Shown: positions 22,600-34,229 of the stretch, in pieces | Numbering within the stretch: the first letter of the stretch is position 1 | How the letters are laid out: every line of letters begins with the position of its first letter | NCBI GenBank assembly: GCA_030762175.1 | Contig: CM060842.1 | Location: forward strand, 46,098,001-46,162,000 | DNA length: 64,000 nucleotides | Direction of reading: 5' to 3' | DNA from: Metallyticus violacea | Lineage: Eukaryota > Arthropoda > Insecta > Mantodea > Metallyticidae | Translations under genes and position numbers: made by a program | The notes under the pieces: generated by a model | Seen by the model: only the letters and a program-made list of their open reading frames with translations | What the model was told of the DNA's origin: nothing | The model's database searches: none

Positions 22600-23000
22600 C
22601 TGATTTATCCCTCTTATGAAGGGCTATCACTGCTACATGATTTTCATAATTGCCCCACTTCATTCACTACAATTTACAGAAACATACTTTCTCCTCTGCA
22701 GCTCTACTGACAATGACATCCTCTTACCTTATCCACTTAAGCTTTGGCTGGGACCTTCAAAACCAATTGTATGGCCTGTGCCAAAAGTTTGTAACAGTAT
22801 TTATTTTAAAACTAGGTACATATCCCATTTAGTATGGTAATAGAGAAGTACTTAAAATTCTTTATGTATAACTTGCTAGCTTCCAAAATTCTGTTTTGCT
22901 ACTTATAATTAATTTAACATTCAGGTTTTAAACAGGAAACAAAGGTTTGTGAATTGTAAGATTATTACGATGAATGTAGTTAGCATGTGTGTCTGTGTTG
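22600..23000 (+). other. Intron 3 end, nothing recognised
   Basis: Short stretch before exon 4. Overlapping open frames near 22616-22840 have no domain. Confidence 0.45.
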
Positions 23001-23008
23001 AATTGCAG

Positions 23009-23170
23009 ACTGCAGAATTAGCAGCAGCACAAGAAAAGCAGATGGAAGTATGTGACGTATGTGGAGCATTCCTTATTGTTGGTGATGCACAACAGAGGAT
23101 AGATGACCACCTTATGGGCAAGCAACATGTAGGATATGCAAGACTCAAAATGGCCATGGAAGAGCTTATA
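23009..23170 (+). CDS. LUC7L3: LUC7-like exon 4 (C2H2 zinc finger, residues 187-240)
   Basis: The exon begins after aattgcag and ends at CTT ATA before gtgagt, with 54 codons in phase 0. It encodes TAELAAAQEKQMEVCDVCGA followed by FLIVGDAQQRIDDHLMGKQH, the second LUC7 zinc finger with C201, C204, H220 and H226 all present. It is the most conserved exon of the gene and makes the LUC7L3-type identification strong. In yeast Luc7 this finger lies near the U1/5' splice-site helix. Confidence 0.95.
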
Positions 23171-23430
23171 GTGAGTAGATTTAACTTTGTTTTACAAATA
23201 TACAGAATATTAACGTAAAATCTATTCTGCATACACAGTGTTTTGAATCCTGTCAGTAGCAAGCAGGGCGACATACCCAGCCACTGAGAATCATACACTG
23301 TGCATGAGGAATAGTTTTTAAGTGAAAGCCCTATAGAAACGAGTGTGCTACAACAGTGAATGTAACTTAGATTCTTCAAAGACTACAAATGTTTAAAGCT
23401 AGGTGTACATAATGAAACTTTTTGATAAAC

Positions 23431-23704
23431 TTTTTTTTTTAATAGTGTTTAACACCTATTTTGCTGAGGCATCACAGGCAGTGACACTGATAATATATGG
23501 AATAAAATGATAAATTGGGAAAGGATTTTTTTTATTGGAAGGAGGCATTCTAAGCCTAGGTTTAGGGTATCTCCCTGGCATTTGCCATTTATGAGGATTG
23601 AGGAAAACCTGGATAAATACCTTGTCAGGGAGGACAGTTCTGGTGGAAATGGAACCCCATACCTCCCGATCACAAGTCTGTGCCTTAACGACCTCGGCCA
23701 TGGC
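23431..23704 (-). repeat. SINE family B
   Basis: Minus-strand copy: the head at the right end reads GGCCGAGGTCGTTAAGGCAC on the minus strand, the body includes the AGGTTTTCCTCAATCCTCA block, and the tail at the left is TTAAACACTATT plus poly(A). It lies in intron 4. Confidence 0.88.
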
Positions 23705-23709
23705 AGTAT

Positions 23710-26070
23710 TACTAGACTGAATTGGAGCAAATATGTGATGGTTATGATTCAGTCTTATAACAATTTCATAATATATTGTTGAACTGTAACAGCTCAGATT
23801 TATGATTCTTGACATCTGTTTCAAGTAAAAAATCATGAAACACTATTGCAGAAATGATGGAACCTCAGGGCATAGGCCCCTTGAGCCCCCCTCCCCAGGA
23901 ACTTTTAGCTGAAATTGTATTATTATTAAAGTTCTCTTTTTAAATATTTAGTGACACATTTCATAGTATTTCAACTATGAGTAGTTTTTCATTTCATTAA
24001 ATTATTACAAAACTAGTTTTGTCTTTGTTTGAAAACAGCTCTCTCCTCTTTTCCTTACTTTCAATTCTCAGCAAAAGCTGATGTTTAACTGATTGTTGAA
24101 GGTGACTTATTTTAAACATTAAGCTAATAAGTATGTTGTTCATGTAACCTAATGTATTAGAGAGGGGAAAGAGGAAGTTAATTATTGTTACTTGTCTGCA
24201 CTGGTGCTTTGAAGCAAACATGTTTACTCTTATAAGAATTTGTTATTCTGTGAGATTATGGATAACTTATTAATAATAACAAAAATAGTAGTGAGTGTCC
24301 AATAGTAAGAAAAATCACCCTGAAGGTGAACAGTTCCTTCCCATCACTGATATTTCTGCATCTGCAGAACCATCTTCTTCTGCTAATAGTAAGTCAAATA
24401 AGAAGCAATTTTCAGCACATATGCCAACCTTGCCAGGTTTGCCTAGCAAAGTTTAATTAAGTTGATTTTGAAAAGTCTAATAATAATCTAAATTAACCCC
24501 TCTGTTCATTGTTGTAATTGTTTTGATGGTCATTCTAATAATTAAGAGTTTCAATGTCAATTTCAATAGTAGACCTGCAAATAATAATAATACTTTATTC
24601 ACCATTTGGGTCATAGTACATGATGTGGGAGCTTCATCCAAAAATATAATATAAACAATATACGAGAATAATTATACTGGATTTACAATATATATTATTT
24701 ACACTTAAAATTTCATATATTCTTCTTCTTCTTTTTTGTATCAGTCCCCCAGCTTTTTTGGTGACATTGATATTTGGATATTTGAGAAGAACATTGCCAA
24801 CAATTGCACTGTTGTGCAACATTTCATGTTGTGGCACTTTGAAACATGAACAATGGTTGTAATTTGATTTTAACTTTGCTAATGGCTAGGTACATAGGTA
24901 GTTAGGCTAAAATATTATAGAGGGCTTCAACCTAAATTCTATTTTGAATTACAAGGCCAAAATAAAAGGATTTTTGCCATTGCTGAATTGGCAGCTATAA
25001 ATAATGTTCAAATGGGAGATTTAAAAATTTCAGTTCATGATCATAAAAGATAGCCTTTATTCAAGCATGTGCAAATGCATATACAGAGAGAGATTGTACC
25101 ATCATGCCTCAAAGGTCATAGAATGTGTATTTAATTTAATTTAAATTTTTATTTTTCCAAAAATTTTATTTACTGTCACTTTGACTGCATTGGTCTTCTC
25201 GTGACATCAGTGAGTTGTGGACTGGATACTAAAGATGTAAGTCTGTGGGAATGATGAAATGAATGAATGATGGTGCAAATGAACTCGGATTCCAACTTTT
25301 TGTTCATTTGTATGAGTAATACAAATTATTTCTTTTATAGATTTAAGCTTTATTGTTAAGTTTTTTTTTGTTTTTTTCTTTTCCCCAGTTATAAATTTAT
25401 AATTTTTTCTATGCACTCATTTTGTTATAGCATTAATGATGATTATAGTTGTAAGCCCTTAACCTTGCTATCACCAAAATCTTAAAGGAAATACAAGAAG
25501 ATAAAAGTTTAAAACAATCCCTAAGGGCACGTCTAATTAACCACTGCTTGTGCTCCATTCAAGACTTTCTTATAAATAATGATAAAATAACTATTTCATA
25601 TGTCCTAGTAGTGAGAGAATGATCGTGTATTTCATGTGTACTTACTTACCTTGATATTATTGTATACACACAAATCGTATTATGTTTTTTACTTATGATA
25701 TTCATATGTATAATTCAATATTTTATTAAGATGTCCAACATCAATTGTACTACTATGTACTAAAGCAATCAACTGGATCAATAAACTATTACTAATACCA
25801 CACTGCCGCCACCATTACGAATATTAATTAAAAAGATAAAAATGTGCTATTTCCATTTGTCTGCTAAGCATAAAATTACTGTATCAGAAGAGTTAGCACT
25901 TGATACCATTTTACTTCTATATTCCCATTATTTTCCTTTTTATCTTCTTCCTTCATTCCCCCCCCCCTTTTTAAATGGTAATTTATGTAAACTAAAGCTA
26001 TGCTTTCAATAAACCTTTTTTGTTATTGTGCGTGTTTTGAAGCCTAATGTGATTTGTTTTTGGATTATAT
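23710..26070 (+). other. Rest of intron 4, one possible retroelement tail
   Basis: No clear gene. Around 24580-24840 the minus strand shows a frame with KYPNINVTKKAGG and then AATAAAGTATTATTATTATT, which looks like a retroelement 3' end; its family was not recognised. A run of nine C lies at about 25959. Confidence 0.4.
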
Positions 26071-26079
26071 TTGGAGCAG

Positions 26080-26333
26080 AATAGTCGTCAGAAGAGTCGA
26101 GATGATAAGGAGCGCAGGCGTGAAGAGGAACGAAGGGAGAGAATGAGAATGAGAGAAGAGGAGGAACGGCGTAGAGAGCGAGAACGAGAAGAAAGAAGAC
26201 GTAAGCGAGAAGATGAAGAACGAAATAGGCACAGGCCAAAACATAGATCCAGGAGTCCTCGTGGTATTTCCCAACAATATCGCCGAAGCAGGAGCCGAAG
26301 TGGAAGGCATTCTGGTCGTGAGGATAAGAATAG
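26080..26333 (+). CDS. LUC7L3: LUC7-like exon 5 (RE/RS-rich domain, residues 241-325)
   Basis: After the acceptor at 26078-26079 the frame encodes NSRQKSRDDKERRREEERRE, then a long Arg/Glu run (REREREERRRKR), then RSRSPRG and RRSRSRSGR. It ends with AG before gtaatg (phase 2) and joins exon 6 to make an Arg codon. Such alternating basic/acidic and RS stretches form the flexible tail of LUC7L3 proteins, which is phosphorylated and drives nuclear speckle targeting in relatives. The acceptor is a GAGCAG tandem, so an extra Gln is possible at the junction. Confidence 0.92.
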
Positions 26334-26497
26334 GTAATGGGGACAATTAAATGGAATTTGTTTAATTCCAAGAACCTTTTAACATACAGTAACATTTTTT
26401 TTCCCTTTACTTTCATGCATGATTGTCTAGCAGAATGATTTCATCAAATCATGCTACATGAATTGGGAATAAAATAATTTTTTACCTCCCTTCTCAG

Positions 26498-26598
26498 GGC
26501 TGTGCGCCATAGCCGCAGTAAATCTCTGGACCGAAGCCGTGATCATCGCAGAAGGATAGATGATCATGAGCGGGATCATCATCGAAGATCAGATAGAG
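26498..26598 (+). CDS. LUC7L3: LUC7-like exon 6 (RS domain, residues 325-358)
   Basis: The acceptor cttctcag is followed by 101 nt, and the donor is gtaagt in phase 1. It continues the tail with AVRHSRSKSLDRSRDHRRR and DDHERDHHRRSDR, rich in Arg, Ser, Asp and His. Intron 5 before it is only 164 nt. The phase-1 end fits exon 7 and also the downstream microexon. Confidence 0.9.
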
Positions 26599-26599
26599 G

Positions 26600-28437
26600 T
26601 AAGTAATATAATGTAAATAATTATTCTGTACATTAATTTAAAGCATTGATGTCAGTCCTATTTTATGCTTTATTCAGAACAAATTTTTTAGTTTGTGGAA
26701 AAACTGGGCCTTAATGTTGAAATATTATTTGAAATCATCATAAAAGACAGAATTAAAAACAATTCACAACTTAAAGCATCTATAGTAAGGTTATTTTTAT
26801 ATGAATATCTTTAAAGTTCACTCTATAATGTAATATGTTGTGATAATGGGAATGAGTACTTGCAGATTTGAGTCTCTGTGAGCAAAAGTAGCTTTTCTGA
26901 TACGAATTTCATAATTACAAGAGCTTTTTCCCTAGCACTATGAGGAAAATAGTGGATTTGCAACTGCTAGCACAAATAGAGTGTATAGAACAGGTGAAGT
27001 TGATGTGGTATGTAACCCCAATTCAGACAGTAACTGATCTGAGATTAGAATGGCTGGTTAGCTTCATCCGTAATAGGGTACTACCTCAGATTTAGTTTTT
27101 TTTTTTCCTTTTCCTTTTCTTCTTCCCCCCCCCCCCCTTCTATTATTGTATTACTTGCAATTGAATGCCATGGATTATTAGAATTTTGGCCATATAATTT
27201 AAAAATATTTTTTCATTGAATATATGGCACCCCTAATTTAATTTTCAAAGAAAGTTCTTGCTTTGACGTTTTTTAAATTAAGAGTTATCATTATCTTCTC
27301 CAATCCCTGCATTTCTCAATCATCAGATCTCTAGCGTTCGACTCCCTGAAAACCATTAAAAATGCTAAATCTTCCCCATCTCTGCATGAACAGAATTTAA
27401 TTTTTCCTCACCCACAAATCCCCAACTGTTACTTCTAAATACTAACTGTTTCAATGCTACAATACACATCTAGTTCCTCCCCATTGTCACCCTCCATATG
27501 CCTGAGTATCACTCGTCCATAAACAAACTTCTGTTATAACTGATACTGCTTCTCGTGTATTGTTCAAATTAGGCCATACAAATGTGATAAGTAACTAGCT
27601 TGGAAGTACAAAAGACAATTCAAGTATGTGACAACGGTGAATACTTGTGGACTATTTAAAATGAGTATTGGGAGCTTTTAGGTGGATAGATTTATTTAAA
27701 GTATTTGTATTAGCTGAAAAAAGTTTTGGGATTAGTAGCTTGTATTCTGAACCATATCTGATGCTTAAGTGAGCAGATAAATTATTGTATCTTTTGCATG
27801 AACACTTATCATAAAAATTGCCACATTAGATTTTGTTGCTTAAATCACTCGTGTGTGTGATAAAATATACGTTATATTAAGTATTCCAAATAAAAGAGAT
27901 ACTGAATATGCCATATGCTGTTGTGATCTTCTTCTTGTTTCTTGTTGGTGTTGCAATGTAACCTGCTTCTCCTGCTTTCATCTTGACTTGTACCTATTAA
28001 AATTTATAACTCCTAGGTTAGATTTAAGCTGCATGAACATTTTTGTAATATAAGTAAGGTTAGGCCTAGGAAGTGAACACAGCAAGTGAGCAACTAACAC
28101 AAGTGTTATTTATAAATGTTGAGATTATGAATGTATCCATTCTTTGATAATGTTAAGTCTTATTATAAACTCTACTATTTCATGCAAATAATCAACTGTT
28201 AAGATCAGTCTGGACACTTCTGGATCTAATAGTTAAGGAACAAGTTTTTGGCTTCATCATAATATTTATTTTTTTCATTAATCTCCCTTAATGTTAGTAA
28301 ATTATTTCCAGCACTACTGCAATGGTATTATCCCATCTCTGAAGTGGTTTTCTGGAAGGTCATTAAAAATACTTGAATACAGGTACAATTTCCTCTTGAT
28401 TTGATCAAAATGCTGACCAGCAAGGAAGAATTTGAAC
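26600..28437 (+). other. Start of intron 6, nothing recognised
   Basis: Intronic sequence with pyrimidine runs, including about thirteen C at 27126-27138. No repeat family identified. Confidence 0.5.
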
Positions 28438-28733
28438 AATTTTTTTTTTATTTATTTATGGATGCTCTTTAACATCTCAGGTCATCAGGTCCCATTCAGT
28501 TCAGGGCATGAAATGGCTGACAAATTTTGCTCAGAGGCCTCTCTTTCAGGCTTGAGGTTCTTTTTCGTGCCATAAATGTATGACACGGGACCCACAGCTT
28601 TACTTCCCTTTTGAAGGAAGCCATACTTTGGATTTTTATGCCCGAAAATAATCCATCGGTTCTGGCCGAGTTTGAACCTGCGATCTTGGGTTTAGGAGGC
28701 AAGTATGGTAACCACTACACCACCAGGATCGAC
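28438..28733 (-). repeat. SINE family A, complete, with target duplication
   Basis: Minus-strand copy from the tRNA-like head at the right end (GGTGGTGTAGTGGTTACCAT, with B-box region near 28670-28690) to the tail at 28438. AATTTGAAC flanks it on both sides (28429-28437 and 28734-28742). It lies in intron 6. Confidence 0.9.
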
Positions 28734-28854
28734 AATTTGAACTTTGGGAACAGATGGAGATCATATCTGGGGAGTGGGGTCAATGCTATAGCAAATCAAA
28801 TTTCAAATCTTTAATAATCTTTTCTGAGTTGAAATATTTATAACATCAAATGGT

Positions 28855-29703
28855 TGACAATGTGAGCAAGTGACTGACGAAACTAGTTCCAACAGACTTT
28901 TTAATAAAAAAGTTTTAATGTGAAACGTCAAGATAGTTTTACTTTTAATTCAACAAGATTTATGATAGTTTCACTATGTGGATTCCTGTACTCATTTTTA
29001 ATTGAATTTAGAACATTCTTTATGGTTTCACTTACATAAGATTTACTTGGAACATGTTTCTTGGAACAATTATCCACATCCTCAACTGTTAAATGACTGT
29101 TGATCATAAAAATTGGATAGGTAGGTAGGTATCTGGGTTGACTCTGGTGTTCTTGTGATAAACTTGAATAAAGAGCTGTCTGCTTCTGGGATGTTGAAAT
29201 TCATAAGGTTTTGTTCAGGTTTTTTTTATATAAATCCTTTCTCTACGTTTAATTCTTTTCGTTATTGAACTGTTTTTAATAATTTGATGTCTTTTCCTAT
29301 TTCATGATTTTAATTCCAAAATGTGCAGCCACAACTTATTTATCTATTTGTTTGTAACGGATGTTTGTCCAGTGTTCTTTCAACGTAATGCCTGTATTTT
29401 TCTTTGTTTTCCTACATAGATTTTTTTTCCACACTCTTTACAATTAATCTGGTAAATACCAGATTTTTTTTCTTTTTCAGCTTGGAATCTGTTTTGTTTG
29501 ATTTCAATAATTCTTTTACACTATATTTTTTCTGAGGTACTAAGATGATATTGTACTGCTTGAAATTTTTTTTGAAATTTCTTATTGACTGACAGGTGGT
29601 AAGTGAACTTTTTCATTGTTTTTTTTTTTTTTTTTTTTTTTTTGGCCCTGATAAATCACCCAAAGTTGTGATTTGTGTAATTCTTTTTTGTTACTGGAAT
29701 CTT
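28855..29703 (-). mobile_element. Penelope-like element relic (family 2), minus strand
   Basis: The minus strand encodes KKFTYHLSVNKKFQKKF, then KSGIYQINCKECGKKIYVGK (GIY-YIG, about 29470-29400) and a tail with NLMNFNIPEADSSLFKFI (about 29240-29150). At the 3' side a degraded hammerhead-like core is present (29055-29085, TTGAGGA then a stem, then GAAAC). The sequence at 28905-28970 matches the inverted-repeat arm at 4157-4243. A poly(A) run (T on the plus strand at 29620-29643) sits inside. Confidence 0.85.
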
Positions 29704-29990
29704 TTAATAAAAGCCGCTAAATCCATTGCATTGAGCAAACAGATGAGCAAACTGTTCAACAACCTAAAGAATTAAACATATGGGAAAGAATTTATATAAA
29801 AAAACATGAGCAAAACCTTATGAATTTTGACATCCCAGAAGCAGACAGCTCTTTATTCAAGTTCATCACAAAACCACCAGTCAACCCATATACCAACCCA
29901 GCTTCTCTGAATGATTCAACAGTGTTTAACAGCTGAGGATGTGGACAATTGTTCCAAGAAACATTTCCTGAGTAAATCTCGTATAAGTGA
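29704..29990 (+). mobile_element. Penelope-like element C-terminal fragment, plus strand (family 2)
   Basis: It begins with AKSIALSKQM and jumps directly to KELNIWERIYIKKHEQNLMN and FDIPEADSSLFKFITKPPV, so the whole GIY-YIG part is deleted. It is followed by the hammerhead-like core at 29933-29961. It meets the minus-strand copy head to head at about 29703. Confidence 0.8.
29933..29961 (+). ncRNA. Hammerhead-like core, family-2 PLE end
   Basis: CTGAGGA (29933-29939), a partly paired stem (TGGA against TCCA), then GAAA (29958-29961). Related versions lie at 32676-32702 (plus; GAAA changed to AAAA) and 29055-29085 (minus; CTGA changed to TTGA). In these two, ACATG or ACA after GAAA could pair with CATGT or TGT ahead of AAGTGAAACC. 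Confidence 0.4.
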
Positions 29991-30059
29991 AACCATAGTG
30001 TTCTAAATATTTCGACCCAGAAGAGATTATTAATGAATGTTTTGCTGTGTTCGATGCCT

Positions 30060-32830
30060 AATTGAATTAACATTGAAGTTATATCAGCCATCAAACCAAA
30101 TGAAAGAAGACTACTACAGATCAGGTTTGAAATAACAAAATGGAATACAAGGTAGGAACTATCCTTTCTAATTGTAAGCATGATGCCTTCAATATGCACA
30201 TGCATCATATAAACAAGAAATTAAACAATTTCTGAAACTTAAAGAAAGAAGAAGATTAAAATCAGCAGACATACATTTCTTGAACAAATGTATTAAAAAG
30301 AATATGCCCCAGAATATGTTAGAAATGTGGTTCAGAAAAACTGCAGAAAAGAAATTTCTTGAGATGGAAAAATGTAAACACTATGGAGAGATTGCCAAAA
30401 TAGATTTGGAATCATATGAATTACATTTAAAATTATAAAATAGAAAGCCAGCTGCCAAAAGAGAAAATTTTAAAAAAATGTATAAAAAACTAGTGGAAGG
30501 AACAGTATTATCTCCAATTTTAACCTCAATGTCGTCAATCTCTCTAATGATAGTTTTAACTCAGAAGAACTGGAATTCCTTAACAAAGGCATTAACACAT
30601 GTGTAGGTTTCTCGTGTAATCTAAATGAGTATATAGCAGATATAGAGCTGCAATAGAGAATATAAACATAACAGAAAAAATATTGTTAGGAAAATATCTG
30701 AAAAAAATACTACAGGAAATTAAAAATAATAACTTTGCCCCATGATCTTATCTAAAACTAACAAAAGCTCTGAATAATAAAGACATGAGTTACACAAAGG
30801 CTGATAAGGGTAACAAAATTGTTATTTTAGGTAAAGAAGACTAGAAGCAAAGAATGCAAGATTTACTAAAAAGTGAAAGTTTGTCGAAGTCAAACAGACT
30901 CATTGAATAAATGCATTAAATCCATAGAAGAAGACTTGAAAAATTCCAAAAACAGATTGACATAAAATTAGGTCCACAAGCCATCTTTAGCCTTCTGAAG
31001 TTCCACAAACCTGGGAGAAGTATGAGGCCAATTATTAACAATGTAAATACTCCGATCTACTGTTTAGCAAACTGGTTATCATTACAATTCCAATCACCAC
31101 CTAAATTTGATAGCTTAATAAGTAGTTTTGAATAGCAGAATTTTCACAGTGAAATATAGATAATATAACAAATTATGATTGAGGAAATCATTCAAATTTC
31201 ACTAATTTTGTTTGCAAGTTCGTAAAATCCAGAGACGACATCTTAATACCATGCTGGGAAGCAGACAGTGAAGTCATGCTGAAGATGAAGGCAACAACTT
31301 TTGAAACATGTTCAAGTAAGTGGAACAAAATTAGTAAAATTTGAGTGATTTCCTCAATAATAATTTGTTATATTGGCAGCTTAAGTTCAAAAAATTTCAT
31401 GAACCTCATCAACAAAATTTAAGATAAAAAATCACTGAACAACACTTTGGTTTCTTTTGATGTCCTTTTTTCCAGCATACCTTAGAAAAATTATTTTTTT
31501 TTATGAAAATGGTTGCAATCAGCCAACATTACAGAAGAATATATCGAATTCACTAAATTGTGCATAAATTAAGCATTATTTATGTTTGAGGACCAATTCT
31601 TTAAACAGAAAGCAGAACTAGTAATGGGGAGTCCATTATGACCTTTCCTAGCCGACTTATTTCTGAGCGAATTTGACATGTTCATCACTAAGGTTTTCCT
31701 CCATATTTTTAAGGTCTGACACAGATATGTAGACAATGTTTTTGCCATTATATAGGAAAAGCATGTGGAAGATGCACTAAAACTTTTAAACTTGCAAGGG
31801 CTTACAATTAAGTTCACTGTCAAAATGGAAACAAATAATATGTTGCCATTTTTGGATCTGAAGATAATAAAATGTAATAATAAACTTGAATTTGGCATCT
31901 ACAGAAAGAACATGCATGCAGACAATTATATCAAAGCCCATGGTTTCAATCCAAGATCACAGTTCAACAGCATGACATACAGACTAATAAATATACCACT
32001 GAACAAAGAAGAATAGAACAATGAATATCTACACATATTAGAAGTTGCTAAATCCATTGTGTTGAGCAAACAGATGATTAACCAAAAAATTAAAAGATTC
32101 TAGTAACAAAAAAGAATTCCACAAATCACAACTTTCAGTGATTTATCAGTGCAAAAAACTATTAAAAAGTTCACTTACCACTTACCACCTGCCAGCTAAT
32201 AAGCAATTTCAAAAAATTTTCAAGCAGTACAATATGATCTTAGTACCTCAGAACCAATATAGTGTAAAAATTTTGAAATTAAAAAAAAAACAGATTCTGA
32301 GCTCTAAGAGAAAAAAATCTGGCACTTATCAGATTAATTGTAAGATTGTGAAAAATTCTATGTAGGGAAAATAGAGAAATATAGGCATTAGGTTGGAAGA
32401 ATACTGGAGAAACATCCATTACAAACAAATGGATAAAGTAGCTTTGGCAGCACATTTTTGGAATGAAAGCCATGAAATAAGAAAAGGCATCAAATTATTA
32501 AAAACTGTTCAACAACTAAAAGAATTAAACTTTTGGGGAAGGATTTATATAAAAAAAACATGAGCAAAACCTTATGAATTTCAACATCCTAGAAGCTGAT
32601 ACCTCTATTCAAGTTTATCATAATATCAACAGAGTCTACGCAGCTTCTACGAATGATCCAATAGTCTTTTAACATCTGAGGATGAGGACAATTGTTCTAA
32701 AAACATGTCCTAAGTAAATTTCATGTAAGTGAAACCATAAAGATTGTTTTAAATATTTAAATTCAGAAGAGATTATTAATGTGTGTTTCACTGTGTTTGA
32801 TTCCAAATTGAATTAATGTTGAAATTCAAA
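30060..32830 (+). mobile_element. Most complete Penelope-like element in the window (family 2)
   Basis: The plus strand carries PLE blocks in order. First comes an N-terminal region with FLKLKERRRLKSADIHFLNK (about 30230), then KADKGNKIVILGKED (about 30800-30845), an RT1-type motif. Next is FSLLKFHKPGRSMRPIINNV (about 30985-31045), then, after an inserted inverted repeat (31131-31385), VMGSPL with PFLADLFLSEF (about 31620) and RYVDNVFAII (about 31725-31755; the second catalytic Asp reads Asn). It continues with KMETNNMLPFLDLKI, YIKAHGFNPRSQ, KSGTYQINC (GIY-YIG start, about 32320) and AAHFWNESHEI. Stops and frameshifts occur throughout. Length and order fit a near full-length element of about 2.5 kb plus the insertion. 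Confidence 0.88.
31161..31374. repeat. Inverted repeat inserted within PLE RT, with hammerhead-like core
   Basis: Arms 31161-31212 and 31323-31374 are inverted copies with few mismatches (landmark ATTGAGGAAATCA). The loop holds CTGAAGA (31279-31285), a short AAGG/CTTT stem, and GAAAC (31303-31307) followed by AAGTAAGTGGA, the same string as in family 1. It separates RT motifs of the surrounding element, so it probably arrived as a foreign PLE terminal repeat. Confidence 0.7.
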
Positions 32831-32859
32831 TCTCTCTTTTCCCATCGCTAATACAATTT

Positions 32860-33130
32860 TGTGAACAAATACATTGTCTTGGTAAAATTAATTATTTTGT
32901 TTGCAACCCTGGTCTTTTCTCATGCTTTTTCCATATAATTGGTTACGTGATATATTAAAACTCTCCAGCTATGGTTTTATCCTTCTGAAGCTGCCCAATT
33001 AGTAAAATTCCTTCGCAAAAGACTTGTACCATAACCTTTCCTGCAGATGGAACAGACTTTTTCTTCTTTGGCGTTGAACAATCTACTTCTGTCCACTATT
33101 TTGAGTGCTGTTTCAATTTTGATTGTAGAT
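32860..33130 (-). mobile_element. Mariner transposase fragment
   Basis: On the minus strand: WTEVDCSTPKKKKSVPSAGK, then VMVQVFCEGILLIGQLQKDK and TIAGEF. These correspond to the middle of a mariner transposase catalytic domain (PSAGKVM, FIDYLQKGKTI). The rest of the element is not recognisable. Confidence 0.7.
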
Positions 33131-33159
33131 AAGTTCCATCTAATTATAAGAGATACCCA

Positions 33160-34020
33160 ATATCAGTTCAGTTGCTGTTAAAATGCTGTAAGCACTTGTG
33201 AATATTTTCATACAATGCATTTTTTATCTGCTGTTGGCTAGTGCAGCACCCATTTGGCAGAATGTTTTATATACATATGCAGTCTCTATAAAGTATAATC
33301 TACACATTTTTTTGAAATGCCAGTAACTCCAACAATTTCATGCTTTTTATCTCACCAGTCATCTAATATCATAACATGTATTTGTTCATATTCTGCTGTT
33401 GCATTTTCTGGATGTGCTTTACATGGATGGATCAATTCAAGACTATGTTAAAATTCAGCAGCCCATAGCTTCAGCAAATTCACGCTTTTTAACTCACCAG
33501 TCCATCTATGTGTATGTTAAAATTCTGCTGTTGCACTTTCTGCATGCCCTTCATACGGATTTTCAAGACTAGTACAACCATATTTAAATTCAGCAGTCCA
33601 TTTTTTAATCATTGGACAAGAAGGAGAAGGATCCCCAAAATTTTTATAAATTTGCTATGTATTTCCTTTGCCATTAAACAATCTTTTACACAGAACTTTA
33701 TCTCTGCATGATAGTCAATTTTATCCATTTTATGAAATATCCACAAAATGTCTGTTTTAGTAAGCTGATTAAATTAACAATTTGATATTTCAAATGAATT
33801 CTTAAGATAGATGCACCAATGTAAAAAACAATTATCTTTCCAGTTGCACGGCCATGTAAAGTAAAAGCTGAGAATTTTCAGACTGCCCTTGTCAATTATG
33901 GTTATGGTTATGAAGTTATAAGAAGTAACAGAATTGGGTTAATTATTCTCTTTGGCACAAAAATAAGAAAGTAATATATTTAGCTATATGAATTATATTA
34001 TTTTAAAAATTGATGTTTCT
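33160..34020 (+). other. End of intron 6, nothing recognised
   Basis: AT-rich intronic sequence. Between about 33330 and 33610 a segment mentioning CCATTTAC/CAGCAGT is repeated loosely, but no family was identified. Confidence 0.4.
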
Positions 34021-34023
34021 TAG

Positions 34024-34121
34024 GATTAAATGGAGATTATGGTCGCCACTCCCCACTTTCTCGTCACTCATCAAGCCATCATCATGACAGCAAATCATCG
34101 AGGGGTCTGGGAAAGGAATAG
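34024..34121 (+). CDS. LUC7L3: LUC7-like exon 7 (C-terminus and stop)
   Basis: The acceptor tgtttcttag is followed in phase 1 by a frame encoding GLNGDYGRHSPLSRHSSSHH, then HDSKSSRGLGKE, and TAG at 34119-34121. The Ser/His/Arg-rich composition continues the RS tail, so it is a natural C-terminus. A donor-like CAG|gtatgt lies 50 nt after the stop (34171/34172), so this exon may be spliced on to further exons. Confidence 0.85.
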
Positions 34122-34229
34122 TTGACTGCACACCCTCAAAATAAGAATCAGTGAGTGACTCAGGCCAGCAGGTATGTGGTTGCCCCAAGTGCTTGCTACT
34201 TAATCTTTTTGCATTTTCTTCCCCTACAG

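Larger units (their letters stand above)
2146..34171 (+). other. LUC7L3: Gene span: LUC7-like splicing factor (LUC7L3/CROP type), seven coding exons
   Basis: The seven exons listed separately join in phase into one 1170-nt reading frame (390 codons) plus TAG at 34119-34121. The predicted protein has the LUC7 family order: N-terminal LLDELMGRNR motif, CCCH zinc finger (C37, C45, C60, H64), coiled-coil-like linker at about 118-186, C2H2 zinc finger (C201, C204, H220, H226) and an Arg/Glu/Ser-rich tail from about 241 to the end. LUC7 proteins associate with U1 snRNP in the nucleus and influence 5' splice-site choice. The linker and second finger (GAFLIVGDAQ, DDHLMGKQH) resemble LUC7L3 more than LUC7L/LUC7L2. 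Introns 2, 3, 4 and 6 are long and filled with transposon remains, while introns 1 and 5 are 125 and 164 nt. The tail is shorter than in vertebrate LUC7L3, which may be normal for insects or reflect exons not recognised in intron 6. Confidence 0.9.

Noticed and set aside
26065..26416. Minus-strand open frames opposite exon 5
   Set aside because: They are shadows of the low-complexity Arg/Glu coding sequence on the plus strand.
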